Positions 33,398 to 42,544 are shown, numbered from the stretch's first letter. The stretch: DNA of 64,000 bases from an uncultured Gemmatimonadota bacterium (GCA_902825965.1 CADEDA010000001.1:242428-306427); one strand, 5' to 3'. Numbers and translations are program-made. The notes: a model not told the origin generated them from the letters alone.

Positions 33398-35238
33398 CCG
33401 CCGCCACTCCCCCCAAGGCCGGCGCCGACGCACCCGCCAAGAAGAAGACCAACTACAAGGCCGCCTGGGCCGAGACGCGGAAGCTGATGTGGCAGCACCG
33501 CGGGTCGCTGGCGATCGGCCTCTCGCTCATGCTCGTGAACCGATTCGCCGGCCTGGTCCTGCCGGGCTCGGTGAAGTGGATCGTGGACGAGGTGCTCACC
33601 AAGGGCCGGCTCGAGCTGCTCATGCCGATCGCGATCGCCGGTGGCGTCGCGACGGTCCTGCAGGCGGGGAGTTCGTTCGCGCTCTCGCAGGTGATCTCGG
33701 TGGCCGCGCAACGCGCCATCACCGAGCTGCGGCGTCGCGTGCAGGCCCGCGTGCTCCGGCTGCCCGTGAGCTTCTTCGACTCCACGCAGAGCGGTGTGCT
33801 CATCAACCGCGTGATGAACGACGCCGAGGGCATCCGCAACCTCATCGGCACGGGCATCATCCAGCTCATCGGCGGCAGCCTCACGGCCACGATCGCCCTC
33901 GGCTACCTGTTCTACCTCAACTGGTTCCTCACGACGCTCACGCTCGCCTTCCTCGCGATCTTCGCGGCGGTGATGGCGATCGCGTTCCAGCGCCTGCGCC
34001 CGATCTTCCGCGAGCGGTCCAAGATCCAGGCCGAGGTGTCGGGCCGGCTGGGGCAGGCGATGGGCGGCGCGCGCGTGGTGAAGGTCTACACGGCCGAGAA
34101 GCGCGAGGAGATCGTGTTTACGCGCGGCGCGCATCGCCTGTTCCGCAACATCGCGAGCACGATCACCGGCACGAGTGCGATCGCGGCCGTGAGCACCGTG
34201 ATCATCGGTGCGGTGGGCGTGCTGATCCTCACCGTCGGTGGCCGCGCGGTCACCGCCGGCACCATGACCCTCGGCGACCTCGTCTCGTACATCTTCTTCG
34301 TCGGGCTGGTGTCGTTCCCCGTCGTGCAGATGGCGAGCATCGGGACGCAGCTCACGGAGGCGTTCGCCGGTCTGGACCGCATCCGCGAGATCTTCGAGAC
34401 CCCCACGGAGGACGAGGACGACGCCTCGCGCCACCTGCTCGCGCGGCCGGACGGTGACGTGGTGTTCGAGCACGTGTGGTTCGAGTACCGCGAAGGGATC
34501 CCGGTGCTGCGCGACGTGTCGTTCACCGCCCGGGCCGGCACCACCACCGCCCTCGTCGGGTCGAGCGGATCGGGCAAGAGCACGCTGATCTCGCTCATCC
34601 TCGCGTTCAACCGTCCGCTCAAGGGCCGGGTCACCATCGCCGGGCAGGACCTCGCCACACTCAAGCTCCGCGACTACCGCGCCACCCTCGGCGTGGTGCT
34701 GCAGGACAACTTCCTGTTCGACGGGACCATCGCCGACAACATCGCGTTCTCCAAGCCGGGCGCGACGGCGGCCGAGGTGCGCGAGGCGGCGCGGATCGCC
34801 AACTGCGACGAGTTCATCGCCGGCTTCCCCGATGGCTACGACACCATCGTCGGCGAGCGCGGCGTGAAGCTCTCGGGCGGCCAGCGGCAGCGCGTGGCGA
34901 TCGCCCGGGCCATCCTCGCCGATCCCCAGGTGCTGATCCTCGACGAGGCGACGTCCAGCCTCGACTCGGAGAGCGAGAAGCAGATCCGCGACGCCCTGCG
35001 CTCGCTGCGCAGCGGGCGCACCACCTTCGTGATCGCGCATCGCCTCTCCACCATCCGCAGCGCCGACCAGATCCTCGTGCTGGAACAGGGCGAGATCATC
35101 GAACGTGGCTCACACCGCGAGTTGATGGCGCTCGGCCGCCGCTACAAGGAGCTGCACGACACGCAGCACGAGATCGAGAAGGACCTCTTCATCAATCCCG
35201 GCGAGGATCCCTCCGAGGTGGCCGAGAAGCCCCTCTGA
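33394..35238 (+). CDS. MsbA-like ABC exporter (fused permease and ATPase)
   Basis: This 614-residue half-transporter has a lysine-rich N-terminus, six transmembrane helices between about 35 and 320, and an ATPase domain: Walker A GSSGSGKST at 389-397, signature LSGGQRQR from 493, and Walker B LILDEATSS with Asp517/Glu518. It should work as a homodimer exporting a lipid or other hydrophobic substrate. Overlap with the phosphodiesterase gene and the MsbA-like layout favour a lipid substrate, but drug export is possible. The transcript ends at a strong hairpin. Confidence 0.93.
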   Translation: MTAATPPKAGADAPAKKKTNYKAAWAETRKLMWQHRGSLAIGLSLMLVNRFAGLVLPGSVKWIVDEVLTKGRLELLMPIAIAGGVATVLQAGSSFALSQVISVAAQRAITELRRRVQARVLRLPVSFFDSTQSGVLINRVMNDAEGIRNLIGTGIIQLIGGSLTATIALGYLFYLNWFLTTLTLAFLAIFAAVMAIAFQRLRPIFRERSKIQAEVSGRLGQAMGGARVVKVYTAEKREEIVFTRGAHRLFRNIASTITGTSAIAAVSTVIIGAVGVLILTVGGRAVTAGTMTLGDLVSYIFFVGLVSFPVVQMASIGTQLTEAFAGLDRIREIFETPTEDEDDASRHLLARPDGDVVFEHVWFEYREGIPVLRDVSFTARAGTTTALVGSSGSGKSTLISLILAFNRPLKGRVTIAGQDLATLKLRDYRATLGVVLQDNFLFDGTIADNIAFSKPGATAAEVREAARIANCDEFIAGFPDGYDTIVGERGVKLSGGQRQRVAIARAILADPQVLILDEATSSLDSESEKQIRDALRSLRSGRTTFVIAHRLSTIRSADQILVLEQGEIIERGSHRELMALGRRYKELHDTQHEIEKDLFINPGEDPSEVAEKPL

Positions 35239-35243
35239 CGACG

Positions 35244-35276
35244 ACGGGGCGGACCGCTGCGCGGTCCGCCCCGTTT
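35244..35276 (+). terminator. Intrinsic terminator after the ABC exporter
   Basis: A perfect 14-bp stem (35244-35257 with 35261-35274) with a TGC loop is followed by TT and then C residues. It lies 5 bp after the exporter stop, between convergent genes. The minus-strand side lacks a T run. Confidence 0.85.
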
Positions 35277-35294
35277 CCCGTCATGGACGGCAGG

Positions 35295-35729
35295 TCAGTT
35301 CTTCTTGCCCGACACCTTGGAGCCGTCACCCGGCATCGACCACTCGCCCTCGGCGAGGTTGCCGTTGATGGTCAGCACCATCGTGCCCATGTCGCCGGTG
35401 GGCACCGGGAAGGTCGCCGTGAGCACCTTGCCCGAGAGCGTGGCCTTGGAGAGTCCGATGGTCCCGAAGGCCGCCGTGCCGATGGAGCCCGACCAGTTGC
35501 CGTCGGGGAGCTTCACGAGTTCGAGCGTGACTTCCATCGACTGGCCCTGTGCGACGAGGCCGAGCGTCCACTTGCCGGCCGGGTTGGTCTCGGCGACAGG
35601 CGCGGGCGCCGGCGTGGGCCGGCTCTCCACGCGCGGCGTGCCGCTCACGACCGTCTCGGTGCTCGTGGTGGACTTGCAGGCCGTCGCGACCAGCGCGAGT
35701 GCGACGAGGGGGAGGAGGGATGCGCGCAT
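35295..35729 (-). CDS. Small putative lipoprotein
   Basis: I do not recognise a named family. The 144-residue product starts MRASLLPLVALALVATAC, a clear lipobox with lipidated Cys18. A short Thr/Pro-rich linker and a beta-rich domain of about 95 residues follow (GKWTLGLVAQGQSMEVTLELV, GDMGTMVLTINGNLAEGEWSM). It would sit in the periplasm attached to a membrane. I chose the inner ATG because it begins the signal peptide and has GGAG about 8 nt upstream. It lies 88 bp downstream of the AAA ATPase gene on the same strand. Confidence 0.7.
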   Translation of the reverse strand: MRASLLPLVALALVATACKSTTSTETVVSGTPRVESRPTPAPAPVAETNPAGKWTLGLVAQGQSMEVTLELVKLPDGNWSGSIGTAAFGTIGLSKATLSGKVLTATFPVPTGDMGTMVLTINGNLAEGEWSMPGDGSKVSGKKN

Positions 35730-35817
35730 ACGGTATGCTCCGAAGGGAAGGGGGTGGATCCGGGCCACCGAGGGGATACGTTAGCGGCGGCCTCCGGGTT
35801 TTGACAGGTCGATGGGG

Positions 35818-37308
35818 CTAATCGGCTGGGACCGTCCGGTCCACGGCCCAGGACCGCAGGGCCGAGATCTGCTCGCGCATGGTGCCGCTCAGGGGTTTGG
35901 TGGCCCCGATCTCCGCTCGCAGCATGGCCGTGTCGAGCGGACGCCCGTCGGCGAACGACGCGTACAGCGCGGCGACCACCACCTGCTCCAGTTCCGCCCC
36001 GCTGAATCCGGCGCTCATCGCCGCCAGCCCCGGCACGTCGATCGCCGCCGGGTCCTGCCGACGCTTGCGGAGGTGGATGCGCAGCACCTCGGCCCGGGCC
36101 GCCTCGCCCGGCAGGTCCACGAAGAACACCTCGTCGAACCGTCCCTTGCGGATGAACTCGGGCGGCAGGCTCGCGATGTCGTTCGACGTGGCGGTGACGA
36201 ACACGTCACCCTTGCGCTCCTGCAGCCACGAGAGGAACGAGCCAAACACGCGGCGCGAGACCCCGCCGTCCTCATCACCACCCGAGCGCGCGAAGGCCTT
36301 CTCGAGCTCGTCGATCCACAGCACGATGGGGGCGAGGCGCTCGGCCGTACGCATGGCGCGCTTGAAGTTCTTCTCCGAGTCGCCGATGTACTTGTCGTAC
36401 AGGTTGGCCGGGTCGAGCTTGAGCAGCGGCAGGCCCCATTCCCGTGCGACCGCCTTGGCGGCCAGCGACTTGCCGCAGCCGGGCACCCCCAGCAGCAGCA
36501 CGCCGCGCGGGAAGCCGAGGCCGAAGGCGTGGGCGCGCTGCGGATCCGTGACCACCGCGCGTCGGCGCGCGAGCCAGGCCTTGAGCCCGTGCAGGCCGGC
36601 CACGTCGCCCAGACCTTCCTCCGCCGCCTGGTACTCGAGCAACCCGCCCTGCTCAACCACCTGGCGCTTGGCCGTCGCCGCCCGGGGGATGTCGTCGGGA
36701 CGCAGGGCGCCGTCCTCGATGATGAGCCGCGTCACCACCCGCTCCGCTTCGTGCAGCGTGAGGCCGACGAGGTTGTTGGCCAGGCGCACCCGGTCCTGCT
36801 GCGTGAGTTCCACCGTGAGCGGGCGCCGCGTGGAATGCTCGCGGATGAGGCGCTCGATCAGCTGCATCTGCTGCGTGAAGCCCGGGACCGGCAGCGTGAG
36901 CGTCACGCCCACGCTGCGCAGGGCGTCGGGGATGTGCGGGTCGGAGCCCGAGATCACGATGGTGCCGCGGCGCGCGCCGACGTGTGCCGCGGCATCGAGC
37001 ACGTGCGCGAGGATCGGGGCCTCCTCGAGCCAGCGGCCGAGGCCGCGGAAGTGGAAGATGCCCGCGCCCTCGTCCCGCACCTGCGCGAGCGCCCGCGCCG
37101 GCTCCTCGGTCTTCTCGATGAACGGGTCGCCGGCGTGGAACCCTCGGCGCAGGCCGCGCGAGCGCGTCCACGAGAAGTGCAGCAGGGAGAGTCGCGCCGC
37201 GATGACCGCCAGCAACTCGTCGGCCCGGTCGGGTTCGACGGTGTCGAGGAAGATGAGCGTGTGCTTGCTGCGGATCAGCAGCTCGAGTTCCGCGTCGGTA
37301 TCTTTCAC
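35818..37308 (-). CDS. Ycf46-like AAA+ ATPase
   Basis: This 496-residue protein has an N-terminal region of about 240 residues that resembles Ycf46 (ELELLIRSKHTLIFLDTVEPDR) and then a classical AAA module: Walker A GVPGCGKS with Lys280, Walker B VLWIDELEKAF with Asp333/Glu334, and arginine-finger segment FIRKGRFDEVFF. Ycf46-type proteins are known from algal plastids and cyanobacteria; their exact job is unsettled. The start is GTG with GGAGGGG about 11 nt upstream, behind a TATCTT -10 at 37345-37340. It is divergent from an MFS gene whose start is only 3 bp away. Confidence 0.85.
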   Translation of the reverse strand: MKDTDAELELLIRSKHTLIFLDTVEPDRADELLAVIAARLSLLHFSWTRSRGLRRGFHAGDPFIEKTEEPARALAQVRDEGAGIFHFRGLGRWLEEAPILAHVLDAAAHVGARRGTIVISGSDPHIPDALRSVGVTLTLPVPGFTQQMQLIERLIREHSTRRPLTVELTQQDRVRLANNLVGLTLHEAERVVTRLIIEDGALRPDDIPRAATAKRQVVEQGGLLEYQAAEEGLGDVAGLHGLKAWLARRRAVVTDPQRAHAFGLGFPRGVLLLGVPGCGKSLAAKAVAREWGLPLLKLDPANLYDKYIGDSEKNFKRAMRTAERLAPIVLWIDELEKAFARSGGDEDGGVSRRVFGSFLSWLQERKGDVFVTATSNDIASLPPEFIRKGRFDEVFFVDLPGEAARAEVLRIHLRKRRQDPAAIDVPGLAAMSAGFSGAELEQVVVAALYASFADGRPLDTAMLRAEIGATKPLSGTMREQISALRSWAVDRTVPAD

Positions 37309-37345
37309 GCGATGGGGTCCCCTCCAAGAGGTGCGAGCGAAGATA
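37299..37345. promoter_or_regulatory. Interleaved divergent promoters of the AAA ATPase and MFS genes
   Basis: On the plus strand TATCTT (37299-37304) ends 7 nt before the MFS ATG at 37312 and lies inside the first codons of the ATPase. On the minus strand TATCTT (37345-37340) precedes the ATPase and lies inside the first codons of the MFS gene. The ATPase Shine-Dalgarno GGAGGGG also lies within the MFS coding sequence. Each gene's expression signal is thus written in the other gene's codons. Confidence 0.5.
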
Positions 37346-38550
37346 CGGTCGCGCATCCCGCCGCGCAGGGGGATGCTGGCCGCGCGTGGAGCTTCCTCCT
37401 GCTGCTCGCGGTCGCCGAGCTGCTCGGGATGTCCACCTGGTTCACCGGCGTGGCCGTCGCGCCGCAGCTGCATGCGCGCTGGGTGTTGAGCGCAGAGCAG
37501 GTGGGGGGACTCTCCACGGCCGTGCAGCTGGGGTTCGTCGCGGGCACGGCGGTGGTGGCGCTGCTGAACATCGCGGACGTCGTGCCGGCGCGACGGCTGT
37601 TCACGGTCGCGGCGCTCGCGGCGGCGGGCGCCAACGCGACGCTGCTGCTCGCCGACCGCTACACGCAGGTGCTCGTGGGCCGTGTGCTCGTGGGCGCCTG
37701 CCTGGCCGGCGTGTACCCGCCGGCGATGAAGATGGCCGCGACCTGGTTCCGGGCCCGCCGCGGCCTGGCGGTCGGGGCCGTGGTCGGCGCGCTCACCATC
37801 GGCAAGGCGACGCCGTACCTGTGGAGACTGCTGCCGGATGCGACGGTGCCCGCGGTGGTGCTGGCCGCGTCGGCGGCCACGGCGCTCGCCGCGCTGCTGA
37901 TCTGGCTGTTGTGGCAGGACGGGCCGTTCGCCTTCCCGGCCCGGCCCTTCGCCTGGTCGCGTGCGGGAGAAGTGCTGCGGTCGCGGCGCTGGCGCCTCGC
38001 CACGGGCGGCTACCTGGGCCACATGGCCGAGCTGTACTCCTACTGGACCTGGATCCCGGCCTTCATCGCGGTGAGCGCCGTGACCCACGGCGGCGACGAA
38101 CGCCTCGCGACCGCCCCCTGGGTCGGTGCGCTCAGCTTCGGCACCATCGCCGTCGGCGGTCTCGGCTGTCTCTGGGGTGGAATCGTGGCGGACCGCATCG
38201 GGCGCGAGCGGCTCGTGATCCTCGCGATGGCGGTGAGCGGCCTCTGCGCACTCGGCATCGGCCTCACGTTCGGGCGCTCCCCGTGGCTACTGGCACCGGT
38301 CGCGCTCCTGTGGGGCTTCTTCGTGATCGCCGACTCGGCACAGTTCTCCGTGCTCGTCACCGAGTCGGTGCCCGCACACGCCGTGGGTACCGCGCTCACG
38401 CTGCAGGTGTGCCTGGGATTCCTGCTCACGACGGTCACCATCCAATTGGTGCCGCCGGTGGTCGCCATCCTCGGATGGCGCGGCGCGTTCTTCCTGCTTG
38501 CGCTCGGCCCGCTGTTCGGCATCGCGTCCATCCTGCGGTTGCGCCGCTAG
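37312..38550 (+). CDS. MFS transporter (first of two)
   Basis: This 412-residue major-facilitator protein has 12 predicted transmembrane helices. Helix 1 starts at AWSFLLLLAVAELLGMSTWF, the loop 2-3 region is degenerate, and GGIVADRIGRERLVILAMAVSG in the second half is the family motif between helices 8 and 9. The first 23 residues are polar. The start is ATG without a ribosome site, behind a leaderless-type -10. The substrate is not evident. A second MFS gene follows 9 bp later. Confidence 0.87.
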   Translation: MGSPPRGASEDTVAHPAAQGDAGRAWSFLLLLAVAELLGMSTWFTGVAVAPQLHARWVLSAEQVGGLSTAVQLGFVAGTAVVALLNIADVVPARRLFTVAALAAAGANATLLLADRYTQVLVGRVLVGACLAGVYPPAMKMAATWFRARRGLAVGAVVGALTIGKATPYLWRLLPDATVPAVVLAASAATALAALLIWLLWQDGPFAFPARPFAWSRAGEVLRSRRWRLATGGYLGHMAELYSYWTWIPAFIAVSAVTHGGDERLATAPWVGALSFGTIAVGGLGCLWGGIVADRIGRERLVILAMAVSGLCALGIGLTFGRSPWLLAPVALLWGFFVIADSAQFSVLVTESVPAHAVGTALTLQVCLGFLLTTVTIQLVPPVVAILGWRGAFFLLALGPLFGIASILRLRR

Positions 38551-38553
38551 ATT
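38548..38553 (+). promoter_or_regulatory. Leaderless-type -10 of the second MFS gene
   Basis: TAGATT begins with the TAG stop codon of the preceding MFS gene and ends exactly 6 nt before the GTG start of the next. It is identical in hexamer and spacing to the acnA element. Confidence 0.5.
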
Positions 38554-38559
38554 GCGCTC

Positions 38560-39747
38560 GTGACCGATCTGCACCGACCGGCCCTGCGCGCCATCGCGCT
38601 CGCGACCTTCCTCACGCTGGTCCCGATCACCCTGCTCGTGCCGGGACTGAGCGAGCTCGTGATGGACACGCACGGGGGGACACGCTTCCAGTCACACCTG
38701 TTCGTCTCGCTGAACCAGCTCGCCGGCATCGTCGCGGTGCCCTTCGCCGTGCGCTGGCACCGGCGGTATCCGGACACGCGGCGCTGGATCGTGATCCTGC
38801 TCGCGGTCGATGCCCTCGCATTCCTGGGCATGGGTGCCGCGGAGTCGCTGCCGGCGCTGTTCGCCTGGCGCGCGGTCGATGGCATCGCCCACCTCCCGGC
38901 CGTCACGTTCCTCATGATCGCGGCCAACCGTGCCGGCGGCCAGCGCCGCGGCGCGTCGATGGGTGTCGTCGCCGCGGCCCTCATGATCGGGGTCGGCGTC
39001 GGTGCACCGGTGGGCGGCGTGCTCATCGACCGGGATCCCTTGCTCGTCTATTCCGTCGGGGCTGCGCTCCTCGGGATCGCGGCACTCTCGGCCGTCGCGA
39101 TCGCACCGAGCGCGACGCCGGCGCCGCCCGTCGGCCATCGCTACCGCTGGGACCGCACCCGCGTCGCAGGCTACATGCCGCTCGCGTACGGCTTCGCCGA
39201 CCGCTTCCTCATCGGCGTGTTCGTCTCGACGTTCACGCTCTTCCTCACCGAGGTGCACGGCGTGAACGCCGCCACGCGCGGCATGCTGATGTCGCTGTTC
39301 CTGCTGCCCTTCGCGCTCTTGAGCTGGCCCGCCGGGCGGCTCACCGATCGCGTGGGCTGGTTCGGACCGATCGTCGCGGCGAACATCCTGTTCGGGCTGG
39401 TCTACGCGACCTACGGCGTACTGCCCTTCCGCGCGCTGCCGGCCGCGATGCTCGTCTCGGGTGCCCTCAGCGCGCTGATGTTCGCGCCGAGCCTGGTGCT
39501 GGTGAGCGAGTTCGCTCGGCGCGGCGTGGGGGAGGGACTGTTCGGGTCGTTCCAGATCGCGGGCTCGTTCGGCTTCCTCACCGGTCCGCTGGTGGGCGGC
39601 GCGCTCGTGGAGGTCCTGCGTGGACGCGACGGCGCCCCCGCGTGGGCCGCGATCTTCGTCGCCGTCGGGGCGCTGCTCATCGCCCTCGGGTTGTTCAGCT
39701 GGCGCGTGCTTGGCGGCTTGGCCCGGGAGTGGCGCCGCGAAGCCTGA
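38560..39747 (+). CDS. MFS transporter (second of two)
   Basis: This 395-residue major-facilitator protein has 12 hydrophobic segments. AVDGIAHLPAVTFLMIAANRAGGQRRGASMG matches the helix 4/5 region, and GRLTDRVGWFGPIVAANILFG is the second-half motif. It is not a close copy of its upstream neighbour. The start is GTG without a ribosome site. The exported or imported compound is unknown; the divergent AAA ATPase gives no clear hint. The gene ends 42 bp before the convergent M28 peptidase. Confidence 0.87.
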   Translation: MTDLHRPALRAIALATFLTLVPITLLVPGLSELVMDTHGGTRFQSHLFVSLNQLAGIVAVPFAVRWHRRYPDTRRWIVILLAVDALAFLGMGAAESLPALFAWRAVDGIAHLPAVTFLMIAANRAGGQRRGASMGVVAAALMIGVGVGAPVGGVLIDRDPLLVYSVGAALLGIAALSAVAIAPSATPAPPVGHRYRWDRTRVAGYMPLAYGFADRFLIGVFVSTFTLFLTEVHGVNAATRGMLMSLFLLPFALLSWPAGRLTDRVGWFGPIVAANILFGLVYATYGVLPFRALPAAMLVSGALSALMFAPSLVLVSEFARRGVGEGLFGSFQIAGSFGFLTGPLVGGALVEVLRGRDGAPAWAAIFVAVGALLIALGLFSWRVLGGLAREWRREA

Positions 39748-39789
39748 GGCGGACGGACGCCCCGACGGCCGTCCGTCCGCTCGTCCCCA

Positions 39790-40893
39790 TCAACGCCGCT
39801 CGGGCTTGCCGCCGGGCTTCCACTCCGGCTTCGGGCCGTCGGCCAGGACGCGCACCGCACGCGCCGTCGCGTTGATCACCGTCGAGAAGTGTGCGAAATC
39901 CACCGCGTCCACCTCGTCGTTGACGCCGTGATAGTCACCGTGCCCGCCGAAGCTCGAGATGGTGTGCGCCGGGATCCCGAGCAGGGCGAACGGATAGTTG
40001 TCCGAGCGCGCGAAGAAGTTCTGCGCGGGCCGCGGATCCGGGATCACCGCCACGCCGGCCGCGGTGAGCAGTTCACCCATCGTCGAGCGCTCGAAACCGG
40101 TGAGCCAGCCCTTCCCCGGGCCACCAGCCAGCGAGTCGGGACGAGCGATCATCTCGATCTGCACGTCAGCGACAACCTGTTCCAACGGGCGCACCGGGTT
40201 GCGGATGAACCAGGTGGTGCCCGTCATGCCGTTCTCCTCACCGGTGAACGCCACGAACAGGATCGAGCGCTTGGTCCCACCGCCCTCGCGCAGCTGGCGC
40301 GCCGTCTCGAGCATCGCCACCACACCGGACGCGTCGTCATCGGCGCCGTTGAAGATGCTGTCGCCGTCCACCGCCCGCGCCGCGTTCATGCCGATGTGGT
40401 CGTAGTGCGCCCCCACGATCAGGTACTCATCCCGCAGCTGCGGGTCCGTGCCGCGCAGCAGACCGACGACGTTCACGGCGTCGCGACGCTGCGCCGCGGG
40501 GATCGTGTCGTACGCGGCCATGGACGCCGCGAGCAAGGGACGCGGCGGCAGGCCCGGCGTCCGCGGCGGGCCGGCATGGATCGGCACCGTCTGGAAGAAC
40601 CCGCGATCACCCAGCGGTTCGAGGCCGTGGCGCTCCATCTCGGCGGCGATGATCCGCGCGGCCCGCATCGCGCCCGGCGAACCCGTGAGGCGGCCTTCGA
40701 GCGAGTCATGCGCGATGCGGCCGAGCAACTGACGCGCACGGTCTGGCGTGGTGGCGGTCTGGGCGTCGACGAGGCCCGGCGCAGCCAGCAGGACCAGCGA
40801 CGTGGCCAGTACGAGGCTGTCACGCAGGGACGGGCGCGGCAGCGCGCGCGGCAGGGCGCGCGGCAGGGCGCGGAGGAAGGTCAGGCGGTCGGT
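39790..40893 (-). CDS. Exported M28-family metallopeptidase
   Basis: This 367-residue zinc aminopeptidase-like enzyme has an arginine-rich n-region and a hydrophobic signal segment (LVLATSLVLLAAPGLVDAQ), so it is exported. Zinc ligands fit M28: His and Asp in GAHYDHIG, bridging Asp in NGADDDASG, Glu pair in FTGEENG, Asp after EMIARP, and His in GGHGDYHG. It likely trims peptides or amino-acid conjugates in the periplasm. The start is uncertain: GTG at 40893 gives a more reasonable signal peptide than GTG at 40953. TAGACT at 40974-40969 is a candidate -10. Confidence 0.88.
   Translation of the reverse strand, partial: TDRLTFLRALPRALPRALPRPSLRDSLVLATSLVLLAAPGLVDAQTATTPDRARQLLGRIAHDSLEGRLTGSPGAMRAARIIAAEMERHGLEPLGDRGFFQTVPIHAGPPRTPGLPPRPLLAASMAAYDTIPAAQRRDAVNVVGLLRGTDPQLRDEYLIVGAHYDHIGMNAARAVDGDSIFNGADDDASGVVAMLETARQLREGGGTKRSILFVAFTGEENGMTGTTWFIRNPVRPLEQVVADVQIEMIARPDSLAGGPGKGWLTGFERSTMGELLTAAGVAVIPDPRPAQNFFARSDNYPFALLGIPAHTISSFGGHGDYHGVNDEVDAVDFAHFSTVINATARAVRVLADGPKPEWKPGGKPERR
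40831..40866 (-). repeat. Three 12-bp repeats in the M28 peptidase leader
   Basis: A 12-bp unit ending ggcag on the plus strand occurs three times (40831, 40843, 40855) plus a partial copy. On the minus strand it codes RALP-RALP-RALP in the n-region of the signal peptide, making that region unusually long and basic. Confidence 0.75.
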
Positions 40894-40984
40894 CACGGGA
40901 GGTGGTACTCGCAGGATGGTCAGGGGGACGACGGCAGGTGCGGCGGGCCGCACGACACGCGCCGTAGCAGTCTACCCCACACTC

Positions 40985-41012
40985 TTGACCGCTGCCATCG
41001 CACGCCTACGAT
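40985..41012 (+). promoter_or_regulatory. Promoter of the acyltransferase gene
   Basis: TTGACC (40985-40990), a 16-nt spacer and TACGAT (41007-41012), which ends 7 nt before the ATG. This is one of the few sites here with both a good -35 and a -10 at leaderless distance. Confidence 0.6.
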
Positions 41013-41019
41013 TCCCCGG

Positions 41020-41664
41020 ATGCCCCACACCCCACAGACACGTCGCGGCGGCGTCGTGCAGGTCCCGATCATCAGTCCCAACGTCGCCACGCGTGGCAAC
41101 CGACTCACCCGGTGGTTCCACACGGGGCTCATGCGGGTCACGGGCTGGAAGTTCGCGGGTGAGCCGTTCCCCGATTGCCGGAAGTTCGTGCTGATCGTGG
41201 CACCGCACACCTCCAACTGGGACTTCATCGTCGGCATCATGGCGATGTACGCCCTCGGGATCCGCGGCACCTACCTGGGCAAGGACGCACTCTTCCGCTT
41301 CCCGCTCGGCCCGCTCATGCGCTGGCTCGGGGGCATCCCGGTGGACCGCAGCGGACGCAGCGATGTGGTGACGCAGACCGTCGAGGTGGTGCAGCGCAGC
41401 GAGAAGGTCATCCTGGTGATCGCGCCGGAGGGCACCCGCAAGCACACCGTGCGCTGGCGCTCCGGGTTCTACTGGATCGCGCAGAAGGCCGGGGTGCCCA
41501 TCCTGCCGGTGGCGTTCGATTTCTCGCGCAAGGAAGTCCGGCTCTTCCCGCTGTTCCATCCCACCGGCGACCAGGACCGGGACATCGCCGCGATCCGCGC
41601 GCACTACACGCCCGAGATGGGCCGTTTCCCCGAGCAGTTCGCCGCGACGTCCCCGGCGAAGTAG
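41020..41664 (+). CDS. 1-acylglycerol-3-phosphate acyltransferase-like protein
   Basis: This 214-residue PlsC-family protein transfers an acyl chain to a lysophospholipid at the inner membrane. The catalytic HX4D motif is His63-Asp68 in APHTSNWDF, and PEGTRKHTVRWRSGFYWIA holds the second conserved block. It lacks a long N-terminal membrane helix and is short for PlsC, so it may act on a non-standard acceptor. The gene has its own promoter. A sugar isomerase gene starts 10 bp after its stop. Confidence 0.88.
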   Translation: MPHTPQTRRGGVVQVPIISPNVATRGNRLTRWFHTGLMRVTGWKFAGEPFPDCRKFVLIVAPHTSNWDFIVGIMAMYALGIRGTYLGKDALFRFPLGPLMRWLGGIPVDRSGRSDVVTQTVEVVQRSEKVILVIAPEGTRKHTVRWRSGFYWIAQKAGVPILPVAFDFSRKEVRLFPLFHPTGDQDRDIAAIRAHYTPEMGRFPEQFAATSPAK

Positions 41665-41667
41665 CTT
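41662..41667 (+). promoter_or_regulatory. Leaderless-type -10 of the sugar isomerase gene
   Basis: TAGCTT overlaps the TAG stop of the acyltransferase and ends 7 nt before the ATG. Same hexamer and distance as at czcC. Confidence 0.45.
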
Positions 41668-41674
41668 CTCCGGC

Positions 41675-42529
41675 ATGACGACCCGCCGCGACTTCCTGCT
41701 CGCGCTCGGCGCGAGCGCGACCCTGCCCCTGGTCGATGGGCTGCGTCCCGCCCGTCCCGCCGCGCCGCGCCGCAATCCGCTGGCGGGAGTGGGGGTGCAG
41801 CTCTACATGATGCGCAGCGTGATGCGCGCCGATCCCGATGGCACGGTCGCCCGCCTCGCGGCGCTGGGATACCGCGAGATCGAGTGGTGGGGCAACTGGC
41901 AGCGCACCCCGGCGCAGGTGCGCGCCATGCTCGACGCCAACCGGCTCCGTGCCCCGGCGGCGCACGTGGACCTCAAGGACCTGGCGCCGGAGCGCATCGG
42001 TGCGCTGCTCGACGCCGCCGCGACCATCGGCCACGAGACACTGATCGTCGCGTGGAGCGCCCCCGACGTCCGCCGCACGGCGGACGAGTGGAAGCGCTTC
42101 GCGGCCGGCTTCAGCGTCGCGGGTGAGGCGGCCGCGCGGTACGGCATCCGCGTCGGCTACCACAACCATGACTTCGAGTTCCAGCGCTTCGGGGACCGCA
42201 CGCTGTTCGACCACTTCATCGACGCGACCGATCCGCGGTACGTCGACATCGAACTCGATTGCTACTGGGCGTTCAAGGCCGGGCACGACCCGCGGGCCCT
42301 GCTCGCGCAGCACGCGCGGCGCATCACCATGCTGCACCTCAAGGATTCCTCGGGCGCCCCGACGCACGCGCAACGCGACATCGGCAGCGGCGTCATCGAC
42401 TGGAAGGCGGTGCTCGACGTGGCGCTGGCCAACCGCGTGACGAACGTGTTCATCGAACGCGACGACCCCGCCGACGCCTGGGCATCGGCGGAGTCGGGGC
42501 GCGCGCACCTCCGCACCCTCGGCTACTGA
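41675..42529 (+). CDS. Tat-exported sugar phosphate isomerase/epimerase-like TIM barrel
   Basis: This 284-residue AP-endonuclease-2-fold protein starts with a twin-arginine signal (TTRRDFLLALGASATLPLV). It carries the fold's metal ligands in GYHNHDFEF, VDIELDCYW and LHLKDSSG, and near the end IERDDP. Related exported barrels work on oxidised sugars in 3-keto-glycoside pathways; here that is supported by Gfo/Idh and DUF1080 genes within 7 kb. The exact reaction is not known. TAGCTT ends 7 nt before the ATG. Confidence 0.87.
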   Translation: MTTRRDFLLALGASATLPLVDGLRPARPAAPRRNPLAGVGVQLYMMRSVMRADPDGTVARLAALGYREIEWWGNWQRTPAQVRAMLDANRLRAPAAHVDLKDLAPERIGALLDAAATIGHETLIVAWSAPDVRRTADEWKRFAAGFSVAGEAAARYGIRVGYHNHDFEFQRFGDRTLFDHFIDATDPRYVDIELDCYWAFKAGHDPRALLAQHARRITMLHLKDSSGAPTHAQRDIGSGVIDWKAVLDVALANRVTNVFIERDDPADAWASAESGRAHLRTLGY

Positions 42530-42544
42530 GCGCGCGACCGCGCG

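Noticed and set aside
37117-37130. Single GATGAAC in the AAA ATPase gene as a further regulator site
   Set aside because: There is one copy only, inside coding sequence, without the 11-bp partner or a downstream -10.
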